Of a DNA stretch of 10,945 bases, positions 1 to 6,270 are shown one piece after another. Position 1 is the first letter of the stretch. Every line of letters begins with the position of its first letter. The notes beneath the pieces are model-generated. The model ran no database searches. It was not told the origin of the DNA and worked only from the letters and a program-made list of their open reading frames with translations. Where the stretch lies: NCBI GenBank assembly GCA_015521945.1, contig WANG01000122.1:1-10945 (forward strand), read 5' to 3'. The position numbers and the translations under genes were made by a program. The stretch comes from Candidatus Hydrothermarchaeota archaeon (GTDB lineage Archaea > Hydrothermarchaeota > Hydrothermarchaeia > Hydrothermarchaeales > BMS3B).

Positions 1-30
1 CCCCAGCAACCCTCTCTCAGAAACCCCGCC

Positions 31-1707
31 CTACCTCATTCCCTTGAAGGCATACCTCAGGTCAATCTTTCCATCCCTGCGCACGTACTCTGGCACAGAC
101 GCCTCTCTTTTCCTCCTCTTCTCCCTGCCCTTCGCCCCGTTCCGCCTGCCCCTTATCAGCACATCATCAACCCTCAGGATGGCGCACGCCACCTCCGTAG
201 CGGAGCTCAGCACCTGCTTCCTCACCACCTGAGAATCAAGAATCGCCTTCACGTACGCATCAGCCATCCCCCTGCGCATGGCATCCACGCAGTACCCCTT
301 CTTCCCCCTGTGGTGCCACTCCCTCAGCTTCGTCTTCGCATACACAGCGTCCATACCTGCGTTCCTCGCGATGATGTAGGGCAGCTCCTCAAGCGCCTCC
401 GCGAACTGCTCCACGGCAAGCTGCTCCTTGGTCTCAATGCTCCTGGCAAACTTCCTCAGCACCCTCGCAGCCTCCCCCTCCACCGCACCGCCCCCAGGCA
501 CGACCCTGCGGTGCTTCCTCAGGGCGCTGAATATCTCAATCACATCCTCCACCCTTCGCTTGAGCTCCAGCACCAGCTTCTCGTTACCGCCCCTGAGCAG
601 AATTGAGCCCACCCCGCCCTTACTGCACTTCCTCACGTACATTATCTCCTCCATGCCTATCTTGCTCTCCTCCACGTACCCCGCGTACCCCAGCACCTCC
701 GGAGTAACCTCCTTAACGAGCCTCACGCTCTTCGCTCCCGTTGCCCTCTCAAGCAGGTGCATCACCCTGCGCTCCACATCCCTCACCCCCACAATCCCCC
801 GCTTCGCCATCTCGTACATCGCCGGCTCGGCGATGTTCTTGCTGCAGAACACCACATTCGCCCCGCTTCTTGCTATGAGCTCAACCGCATATGCAAGCAC
901 CCTCTTCCTGTACTCCACGAACTCCCTCATCCTGCGCGGGTCCCCTATCTCGTACTTGGCTTTCTCCATCCTGTAAACATCAAACTCATTATCAATCAGC
1001 AGAATCCTGGCATTCTTCACGTACTTCGGCATCTTCGGGTGCACCCTCTTCCCCAGGTCTATGTACACCCCCTCGTAAAGTGCCGAATCCCGCAGCCTCC
1101 CCCCCGGGCGGTAGTTCACGTACACCCGCTCCGTATCCCCCTCCGCAAAGTCCAGAGCAGAAGCCACGAGCTGCGCCATGAACTCCGCATCCTCCTCGCT
1201 GAGGTGGCTTCTGAAAATCGTTATCCCCACATCCTTGATAATCCCCGGGGTAACCTCCCTGGACAGGGAATCCATCACCCTCAGCGCCTCTCTCAGCGCC
1301 TTCCAGTAGCCTGAGATTATCATCGCCGGGTGCACGCCCATATCCATGAGCCTCATCGCCCTCTTAAGCAGCTCCCCCGCGAACACCACGCTGCTCGTGG
1401 CACCATCCCCGTACTTCTCCCTCATCCCCACCCCCAGGCGCTGCATCATCTTCGCCGCCGGGTGAACCACTTCAATGAGCTCCAGCACCACACCGCCGCT
1501 GTCGGTAATCGTAACCTCCCCGCCCTCCACCATCAGCATCTTGTCCATACCCCTGGGACCCAGGGTGCTCTTCACCACCTCCGCCACCGCAAGGGCGGCG
1601 GTGATGTTGGTCCTTACCGCGTCCCCCTTGAGGTGGCGCTCACCCTCCACCAGCGCCTGCACATCCACAGGCAGAGACCTCGCATCACCCTGCTCCACGC
1701 GCACCAC
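31..1707 (-). CDS. Divergent group II chaperonin (thermosome paralogue) with altered ATP-site motifs
   Basis: About 558 residues, the usual thermosome length, with equatorial, intermediate and apical domains all recognisable. Seen: GPRGMDK at 50-56, GDGATS at 100-105 where thermosomes have GDGTT, and ITDSGG near 67-72 where they have ITNDG. The catalytic aspartate of the intermediate domain appears kept (VED, D388), as are GGG at 405-407 and ARNAGMD at 447-453. The apical domain and lid region align (SGANVVFC 281-288). The C-terminus is a basic tail (rich in R/K from 520 to 535) ending in KGMR, not the Gly/Met-rich tail of ordinary thermosomes. It is the third gene of the AAA+/VWA operon: the upstream stop at 1709-1711 is one base from this GTG start. 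A GTG at 1698, six bases after GAGGTG, is an equally plausible start. Family assignment is firm; a role as a specialised or weakly ATP-hydrolysing chaperonin is inference. Confidence 0.94.
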   Translation of the reverse strand: MVRVEQGDARSLPVDVQALVEGERHLKGDAVRTNITAALAVAEVVKSTLGPRGMDKMLMVEGGEVTITDSGGVVLELIEVVHPAAKMMQRLGVGMREKYGDGATSSVVFAGELLKRAMRLMDMGVHPAMIISGYWKALREALRVMDSLSREVTPGIIKDVGITIFRSHLSEEDAEFMAQLVASALDFAEGDTERVYVNYRPGGRLRDSALYEGVYIDLGKRVHPKMPKYVKNARILLIDNEFDVYRMEKAKYEIGDPRRMREFVEYRKRVLAYAVELIARSGANVVFCSKNIAEPAMYEMAKRGIVGVRDVERRVMHLLERATGAKSVRLVKEVTPEVLGYAGYVEESKIGMEEIMYVRKCSKGGVGSILLRGGNEKLVLELKRRVEDVIEIFSALRKHRRVVPGGGAVEGEAARVLRKFARSIETKEQLAVEQFAEALEELPYIIARNAGMDAVYAKTKLREWHHRGKKGYCVDAMRRGMADAYVKAILDSQVVRKQVLSSATEVACAILRVDDVLIRGRRNGAKGREKRRKREASVPEYVRRDGKIDLRYAFKGMR

Positions 1708-1708
1708 C

Positions 1709-4072
1709 TCAGGTAGTCAGCCTTCTGTATATCTCCGGCAGCTTTCTTGGCAGCTTCGCAACATCATCAAGTATGATGTAACCAATCTCACCGAACATGC
1801 GCTGTATGTAGTCCCTCGCCTCCGTGTCTATGGTGATGCAGAAGGGGCGTATCTGCTTGCGCTTCGCCTCAATCAGCGCCTTCTTCGTGTCCTCAATACC
1901 GTGGTCACCCTTGTACTCATCAAAATCCTCGGGCTTTCCATCGCTGAGCACGATAAGCAGCTTTATCTTTGCTGGCGTCTCCTCAAGTATCCTTGTCACG
2001 TGCCTTATCGGGGGTCCCATGCGGGTGTAGTCAAAGGCGTCCATGCCAGCTATGCGCTGCTTCACCGTGTCATCGTAGGGCTCATCAAACCTCTTTATTA
2101 TGTAGAAGTCGCACTGCTTCCTGGTCTTTCCCGAGAACCCGAAAATCGCATACTTGTCATCCAGCACCTCCAGCGCCTCGCACATCAGCACGAGGGCTTC
2201 CTTCTCGGTCTCAATCACCCACCCTGTTGTTGAGCCGCTGAGGTCAACCAGAAACGCGACCGCTATGTCCCTGTCCTTCTTGTCAATCTTTATGTACAGC
2301 TTCTCGCTCGGTGTGGCGCCCGCCTTCATGTCCGCGAACGCCTCAACAAAGGCATCCAGGTCTATCTCCTCCCCGTACATCTGCTTGAAGAGCCTCCTGT
2401 AGTCGGGGCGGAGCATCTCAAACTGCCTTCTTATGAGGGATACCAGCCCGGAGTGCTTCTCCAGGGTCTTCTCAACGAACCTGTCGCTCCCCTTGGGCAT
2501 CACCCTCTCCTTCAGGGCGCACCAGGCGGCGCGGTAGTTGCCCACCTTGTAGTCCCACTCGTCGTACATGTAGGCATCCCTCATGTCCTCCTCGGTGAGC
2601 TCCACCTGGAACTCCGTAACCCTCGCCTGGATGTTCGCCCTTATCTTCCTGCCCGCGCTGTCCAGCACCTTCATCAGCATGCTCGCGTCAATCTCCCCCA
2701 GCTCCCCCAGGAGCTTCTCAATCTCCCTGAGAATCTCCTCCTGCACCTCGTCGGGTATATCCAGCCCCAAGCGGAAGAGGAAGTCCAGAGGTGCACCGTA
2801 GGCTAAGGGGTCGGGCACCTCGTTGAAGGCGTGCTGAATCATGCTGTCTATATCTGGAGGCTTCTCAATGTCCAGCTCCTCCAGGATGCTCTCCAGCTTC
2901 TGCGCCATCTCCTTCTTCGTCTTCTTCAGCCCCGCCGTAACCTGCTCCGGCTTTATAACCCCCCTGAAGGGCACGTTCCTGAAGCCCGGGTAGGGGGACG
3001 CCGGGAGCCTCTCCTCCACCAGCCTGTAAATCTCAGCCGTAACCCTGCACGAGTCCTCCACCGTGGGGCGCTCCTTCTGCAGCATCTCCTGCACCAGCTC
3101 GTGGGCTCTTCTCACCACCTCAGCCCTCTCCCCCGTGAGCTCCCCCTTGGTTCTGCCGTAGGTCAGGAGCTGCATCAGCCCCTCAATCACCCCCTCCCTC
3201 TCCCCGAGGCGCTCAGGCTCAGGTCTGCGCTCCCACTCCCGCTCAAGCAGCATGTCCATGTCCCTGGCAATCCCCCTGAACTCCCTGCGCAGGTTCCTCT
3301 CAATCCTCGCCCCCTCAACCACGCTGAATATGTCCAGGGCGAGCTGCTCCTCGGGGAAGAGGTGGATGAAGTTCTCCAGCCCCTCACGCTCGCTGCTCAC
3401 CGAGCGCCCGTACCTCTGCTGCAGCTCGTTGATTAGCTCCTCCATCCTGCCCAGGCGGGGCTCAAGGCTGCGGTACCGCAGCTGGGCGTACCTGTAGGCG
3501 GCCATCACCTTGTAAACCCTGAAGTTCAGCTCATCGCTCTCAAACTCCTCAACCTTGGACGGCAGGAACACGGTTCTGGTGTCGGTGTAGCTCTCGTGCG
3601 CCTCCTGGACTCCGAGCTTGTCTCCGCTGAGGGCGTTCATGTATATCTCCAGCACCCTTGCCACGTCCTGGAACTCCAGCCCGTGGGAGTGAATCTTCTC
3701 TATGGTCTCCCTGGTTATGCCCTTGAAGAAGTTCCTTGCGGGCACAACCCCGTAGGCATCCGCCAGCTCCAGGCCCAGCTCAACCCACTTCTCCAAGTCC
3801 TCAACGCTGAAGTGGGTCACGGCATCCGGGGCTGTCATGAAGAAGTTGAAAGCCATCTCCTTGTCCCTTTTCGCCAGCTTCTCACCTAAGGCGTATATCA
3901 CCTCAAGCACGCTGTTCTGGAGCTCTGCAAGCCCCGGCACGGCCTCATCTATGCTCCTCAGCCCACGGGCGTAGTGGAAGCCCGTGAACCGGACGTCCAT
4001 CACGTCTTCTCCAAAGGAGGTCTGTCCCAGAATTCTCAGGAGCTGCGACCTTACCTCCTCAAAGGTTGGCAT
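1709..4072 (-). CDS. CbbO/NorD-type VWA-domain protein, metalloenzyme activation partner
   Basis: A 787-residue soluble protein with a long, mostly helical N-terminal part and a C-terminal VWA domain from about 605. The metal-ion-dependent adhesion site is complete: DLSGS (D610, S612, S614), T683 in YTRMG, and SDG with D711. The segment TDTRTVFLPSKV, at about 165-176, resembles the conserved stretch of CbbO/NorD proteins. Known for the family: CbbO and NorD pair with the AAA+ ring CbbQ/NorQ and recruit it to a target enzyme (Rubisco or nitric oxide reductase). Here the AAA+ gene lies just upstream with a 10-bp gap. I chose ATG at 4072 because GAGG at 4081-4084 lies 8 bases upstream; a GTG at 4078 would put that site too close. 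The target cannot be read from this window. Confidence 0.9.
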   Translation of the reverse strand: MPTFEEVRSQLLRILGQTSFGEDVMDVRFTGFHYARGLRSIDEAVPGLAELQNSVLEVIYALGEKLAKRDKEMAFNFFMTAPDAVTHFSVEDLEKWVELGLELADAYGVVPARNFFKGITRETIEKIHSHGLEFQDVARVLEIYMNALSGDKLGVQEAHESYTDTRTVFLPSKVEEFESDELNFRVYKVMAAYRYAQLRYRSLEPRLGRMEELINELQQRYGRSVSSEREGLENFIHLFPEEQLALDIFSVVEGARIERNLRREFRGIARDMDMLLEREWERRPEPERLGEREGVIEGLMQLLTYGRTKGELTGERAEVVRRAHELVQEMLQKERPTVEDSCRVTAEIYRLVEERLPASPYPGFRNVPFRGVIKPEQVTAGLKKTKKEMAQKLESILEELDIEKPPDIDSMIQHAFNEVPDPLAYGAPLDFLFRLGLDIPDEVQEEILREIEKLLGELGEIDASMLMKVLDSAGRKIRANIQARVTEFQVELTEEDMRDAYMYDEWDYKVGNYRAAWCALKERVMPKGSDRFVEKTLEKHSGLVSLIRRQFEMLRPDYRRLFKQMYGEEIDLDAFVEAFADMKAGATPSEKLYIKIDKKDRDIAVAFLVDLSGSTTGWVIETEKEALVLMCEALEVLDDKYAIFGFSGKTRKQCDFYIIKRFDEPYDDTVKQRIAGMDAFDYTRMGPPIRHVTRILEETPAKIKLLIVLSDGKPEDFDEYKGDHGIEDTKKALIEAKRKQIRPFCITIDTEARDYIQRMFGEIGYIILDDVAKLPRKLPEIYRRLTT

Positions 4073-4082
4073 GCCCACAGCC

Positions 4083-4898
4083 TCAGAACACGGTGGTTAT
4101 TAACTCCCTTATGGCTCTGAGCATGTCGGCGTCGTCGGTTACGGGGTTTGCCATGGCTATCTCCGCCGCCTTCGCCGGCTCAATCCCGCTGTTTATGAGC
4201 ATCCCCGCGTATATCAGCAGTCTGGTGCTGGCACCCTCCTCAAGCCCCTTGTCCTTGAGGTTGCGTATCTTCTCACCCAGGGTAACCAGCGCCTCCGCCG
4301 TGTCCCCGTCAACCCCGCTCTCCTGCATCACTATCTTCTTCTCAAGCTCCTTGGGCGGGTAGGTGAAGTCTATGCTTATGAACCTCTGCCTGGTGGAGTG
4401 CTTCAGGTCCTTGAGCACGCTCTGGTAGCCCGGGTTGTAGGAGATGGCGAGCATGAACTCGTCGGGAGCCTTTATAATCTCGCCCCTCTTCTCTATGGGG
4501 AGTATCCTGCGGTCGTCGGTGAGAGGGTGTATGACCACGGTGGTGTCCTTCCTCGCCTCCACGATTTCGTCCAGGTAGCATATCGCCCCCGCCTTCACAG
4601 CCCTGGTGAGGGGTCCGTCAACCCACACCGTCTCGCCCCCCTTCACCAGGTACCTTCCCACCAGGTCGCTTGAGGTCAGGTCATCGTGGCAGGACACGGT
4701 TATCAGGGGGCGCTTCAGCTTCCACGCCATGTACTGCATGAACCTGGTCTTTCCGCATCCGGTGGGACCCTTGAGCATCACCGGCAGCTTGTTCCTGTAC
4801 GCCGCCTCAAACACCTCCACCTCGTTGCCCACGGGCTCGTAGTAGGGCTCCTCGGTTATCACATACTCCTCAACTCTGAGCGTCTTGCTCCCATCCAT
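4083..4898 (-). CDS. MoxR-family AAA+ ATPase, CbbQ/NorQ type
   Basis: 271 residues, typical for CbbQ/NorQ. Seen: Walker A GPTGCGKT at 44-51, HDDLTSSDLVGRY at 71-83, Walker B ICYLDEI at 106-112, sensor-1 SYNPG (N155), arginine-finger region STRQRF at 168-173, and sensor-2 GASTR (R226). Known: these hexameric ATPases remodel a target metalloenzyme, recruited through a VWA partner, which is the next gene. The ATG at 4898 is preceded by GAGGAGG (4906-4912) with 7-base spacing. The open frame continues upstream to 5120 but crosses the promoter region and has no conserved content, so the longer start is rejected. It is the first gene of the operon. NorQ versus CbbQ versus another specialised member is not decidable here; no nor or cbb structural genes are seen. 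Confidence 0.93.
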   Translation of the reverse strand: MDGSKTLRVEEYVITEEPYYEPVGNEVEVFEAAYRNKLPVMLKGPTGCGKTRFMQYMAWKLKRPLITVSCHDDLTSSDLVGRYLVKGGETVWVDGPLTRAVKAGAICYLDEIVEARKDTTVVIHPLTDDRRILPIEKRGEIIKAPDEFMLAISYNPGYQSVLKDLKHSTRQRFISIDFTYPPKELEKKIVMQESGVDGDTAEALVTLGEKIRNLKDKGLEEGASTRLLIYAGMLINSGIEPAKAAEIAMANPVTDDADMLRAIRELITTVF

Positions 4899-4905
4899 CT
4901 GTCTG

Positions 4906-4912
4906 CCTCCTC
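4906..4912 (-). promoter_or_regulatory. Shine-Dalgarno site of the AAA+ ATPase gene
   Basis: GAGGAGG on the minus strand ends 7 bases before the ATG at 4898. It fixes the start within a reading frame that is open for over 200 further bases upstream. Confidence 0.8.
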
Positions 4913-4915
4913 GGA

Positions 4916-4933
4916 TGTGCACGGTTTTGCACA
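4916..4933. repeat. Inverted repeat TGTGCA-N6-TGCACA in the AAA+ gene leader
   Basis: Two perfect 6-bp arms (4916-4921 and 4928-4933) flank a 6-base spacer. The arms are overlapped by a 20-bp-spaced direct repeat of GATGTG (4914-4919 and 4934-4939). It lies between the predicted transcription start of the minus-strand operon (about 4945) and its ribosome-binding site. It could be a protein-binding site or a small leader hairpin. Chance occurrence is possible. Confidence 0.4.
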
Positions 4934-4966
4934 GATGTGTCAACACTATAAGATAGCAGCACGGGG

Positions 4967-4974
4967 TATTTAAG
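4967..4974 (-). promoter_or_regulatory. Putative archaeal TATA box of the AAA+/VWA/chaperonin operon
   Basis: On the minus strand the sequence reads CTTAAATA, the best AT-rich element in an otherwise GC-rich gap. Typical archaeal spacing would put the transcription start near 4945 and give a leader of about 47 bases. The flanking palindrome at 4972-4983 overlaps the upstream (BRE) side of this element. Confidence 0.6.
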
Positions 4975-4983
4975 GTTAACCTT
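4972..4983. promoter_or_regulatory. 12-bp perfect palindrome, candidate operator
   Basis: AAGGTTAACCTT is a perfect palindrome overlapping the TATA/BRE region of the minus-strand promoter. Its half TTAACCTT (4976-4983) recurs exactly at 5045-5052 in front of ccmC. Placement over one promoter and repetition at the divergent one suggest a transcription-factor site. Function is inferred, and the regulator is unknown. Confidence 0.5.
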
Positions 4984-5027
4984 GCAGACTGCGCTGCCAG
5001 CGTCACCCCTCTCTGCACGGTGATTCC

Positions 5028-5034
5028 AAATATT
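5028..5034 (+). promoter_or_regulatory. Putative TATA box of the ccm operon
   Basis: AAATATT, preceded by CC, is the best AT-rich element upstream of ccmC on the plus strand. Standard archaeal spacing places initiation at about 5055-5058, giving a leader of about 20 bases that contains the GGGGTG ribosome-binding site (5063-5068). Confidence 0.5.
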
Positions 5035-5044
5035 CTTGGAGAGA

Positions 5045-5052
5045 TTAACCTT
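5045..5052 (+). promoter_or_regulatory. Repeated half-site TTAACCTT before ccmC
   Basis: An exact 8-bp copy of half of the palindrome at 4972-4983, 69 bp away. It sits between the proposed TATA box and the proposed start of the ccm transcript, where a bound repressor would block transcription. This is a candidate site only. Confidence 0.4.
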
Positions 5053-5076
5053 TTAGCCTTCAGGGGTGCTGCCTTC

Positions 5077-5730
5077 ATGCTCAAGTATGCTGCCCTGGTG
5101 TTAGCCTTCCTTCTGTTCACCTACGGCTCCTACAACGTGCTGTTTGTATTTGGGGACATCAGCTCTCCTGGAAATCCGCCGATGGCGAAGCTCTACCGCA
5201 ACGTGTTCTTCCACGTTCCCATAAACGTCAGCGCCTTCCTCGGGTTCACCGCAGCCCTCGTGGCGAGCATCCTCTACCTGCACACCCGCAGGCTCAGGTA
5301 CGACCTCATAGCCTCATCAACCGCAAAGGTCGGGCTCCTCTTCACCACCTTCACCCTGCTCACGGGCATGGTGTGGGCAAAGCCAGCCTGGGGCGCCTAC
5401 TGGAGCTGGGACCCCCGCCAGACCTCGGCTCTGATAATGTGGTTCGTGTACCTGAGCTACTTCACCCTCAGGAACGCCATACCCGAGAAGGAGCGGCGTG
5501 CAAGGGCGAGCGCCGTTCTCGGAATCTTCGGCTACGCCTCGGTCATCTTCACCCTGCTCTCCACCAGGATATTTCCGTCCCTTCACCCGCCGACGCTGGG
5601 GCTCAGGCTTGAGCCCGAGATGGGCATGGTTCTGGGGCTGATGATAACCGCCGCTGTGATAGTATTCTTCAGCCTCGTGAGCCTTGAAATAAAGATTGAA
5701 AAGCTGAAAGAAGCGCGGGAGGTTAGATGA
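5077..5730 (+). CDS. ccmC: CcmC, heme-handling membrane protein of cytochrome c maturation
   Basis: 217 residues with about six membrane segments. The tryptophan-rich (WWD) heme-binding motif is clear: WGAYWSWDPRQTSALI at 105-120. The two conserved histidines expected on either side of it are H46 (FFHVP) and H170 (PSLHPP). Known: CcmC binds heme at the outer face of the membrane and passes it to CcmE. The start at 5077 begins a membrane segment directly (MLKYAALVLAF) and has GGGGTG 8 bases upstream. The in-frame ATG at 5020 would add 19 residues encoded by the promoter region and is disfavoured. It is the first gene of the ccm operon, and its TGA is immediately followed by the ATG of the ccmD-like gene. 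Confidence 0.95.
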   Translation: MLKYAALVLAFLLFTYGSYNVLFVFGDISSPGNPPMAKLYRNVFFHVPINVSAFLGFTAALVASILYLHTRRLRYDLIASSTAKVGLLFTTFTLLTGMVWAKPAWGAYWSWDPRQTSALIMWFVYLSYFTLRNAIPEKERRARASAVLGIFGYASVIFTLLSTRIFPSLHPPTLGLRLEPEMGMVLGLMITAAVIVFFSLVSLEIKIEKLKEAREVR

Positions 5731-5850
5731 ATGGAGGACTACACCAGCATCTTCTTTGCCGCCACCTCCCTGTGGGCTGTGGTGATACTCTACCTCATAT
5801 ACCTGCACCGCAGGGTTGACGCTCTTGAGAGGGCTCTCAAGGAGGAGTAG
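5731..5850 (+). CDS. ccmD: CcmD-like small single-pass membrane protein
   Basis: A 39-residue reading frame begins at the base after the ccmC stop and ends 3 bases before ccmE. GGGAGGTT (about 5717-5724) lies 6 bases upstream of its ATG. The product has one membrane span at about 8-25, then YLHRRVDALERALKEE, a basic turn followed by an amphipathic charged helix. That layout, the size, and the position between ccmC and ccmE match CcmD, which in other organisms stabilises CcmC and CcmE and helps release heme-loaded CcmE. Sequence conservation in the family is low, so the assignment rests on architecture and position. Confidence 0.82.
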   Translation: MEDYTSIFFAATSLWAVVILYLIYLHRRVDALERALKEE

Positions 5851-5853
5851 GAG

Positions 5854-6264
5854 ATGAAGATGAAGCGTCTGATATGGGTGGTGGTGCTTCTGATTTTCGC
5901 TGCGGTGGCGCTGAGCACCTCAGCCACCGAGGAGTTTCTGAACCCCTCCAAGGAGGTGGGAGAGGTTGCGAGCAATCCGGGAGCGTGGGAGGGCAAACGC
6001 TTTCAGCTCTTCGGCTACGTGGTGCCGGGAAGCGTGAGCTTTGAGCCTGGCAGCTCCCTGAACTTCACCATCACCGACGGCACCTACACCCTGAGGGTGG
6101 TGCACTACGGAGAGGTGCCCTCCGCCTTCCCCCTGGGCAGGAACTTCAGCGACCAGGAAGTGGGGGTGATGGCGATAGGCACCCTTCAGGGCGGAGTGTT
6201 CTACTCCGAGAAGCTCCTGGTCAAGTGTCCCTCAAAGTACGAGGCAAGCGCCCCACAGGAGTAG
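5854..6264 (+). CDS. ccmE: CcmE heme chaperone, CxxxY variant
   Basis: 136 residues: an N-terminal membrane anchor (about 5-22) followed by an OB-fold-like domain. The C-terminal heme-attachment site reads LLVKCPSKYEA, so the usual HxxxY is CxxxY here, with C125 as the predicted covalent heme ligand and Y129 retained. Known: CcmE binds heme transiently outside the membrane between CcmC and CcmF. The Cys form is described from archaea and some Desulfovibrio-like bacteria and is associated with systems lacking CcmH. The ATG at 5854 follows AAGGAGGAG (5838-5846), which lies inside the end of the ccmD-like gene. A second in-frame ATG is at 5860. Its stop lies 6 bases before ccmF. Confidence 0.94.
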   Translation: MKMKRLIWVVVLLIFAAVALSTSATEEFLNPSKEVGEVASNPGAWEGKRFQLFGYVVPGSVSFEPGSSLNFTITDGTYTLRVVHYGEVPSAFPLGRNFSDQEVGVMAIGTLQGGVFYSEKLLVKCPSKYEASAPQE

Positions 6265-6270
6265 TGCTGC

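Noticed and set aside
1..30. Possible terminator downstream of the divergent chaperonin gene
   Set aside because: Only 30 bases are available; no T-run or clear hairpin is seen on the minus strand.
428..976. Plus-strand open frame of 182 codons, and similar long frames opposite the chaperonin genes (10210-10758)
   Set aside because: They are antisense shadows of high-GC chaperonin genes, rich in Ser/Pro/Leu with no family motif.
1709..4898. Rubisco or nitric oxide reductase activation as the specific function of the ATPase/VWA pair
   Set aside because: No Rubisco or nitric oxide reductase genes are in the window; family membership alone does not identify the target.
5020..5076. Earlier ATG for ccmC at 5020
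   Set aside because: The added residues are encoded by the likely promoter and half-site region; the start at 5077 has its own ribosome-binding site and begins at the first membrane segment.
4899..5120. N-terminal extension of the AAA+ ATPase up to an ATG at 5120
   Set aside because: It crosses the promoter region and overlaps the ccmC start; the extra residues match nothing in the family, and GAGGAGG is ideally spaced for the ATG at 4898.
5317..5808. Minus-strand open frame of 163 codons opposite ccmC
   Set aside because: It lies wholly opposite ccmC and the ccmD-like gene, with low-complexity Gly/Glu/His composition and no recognisable domain.
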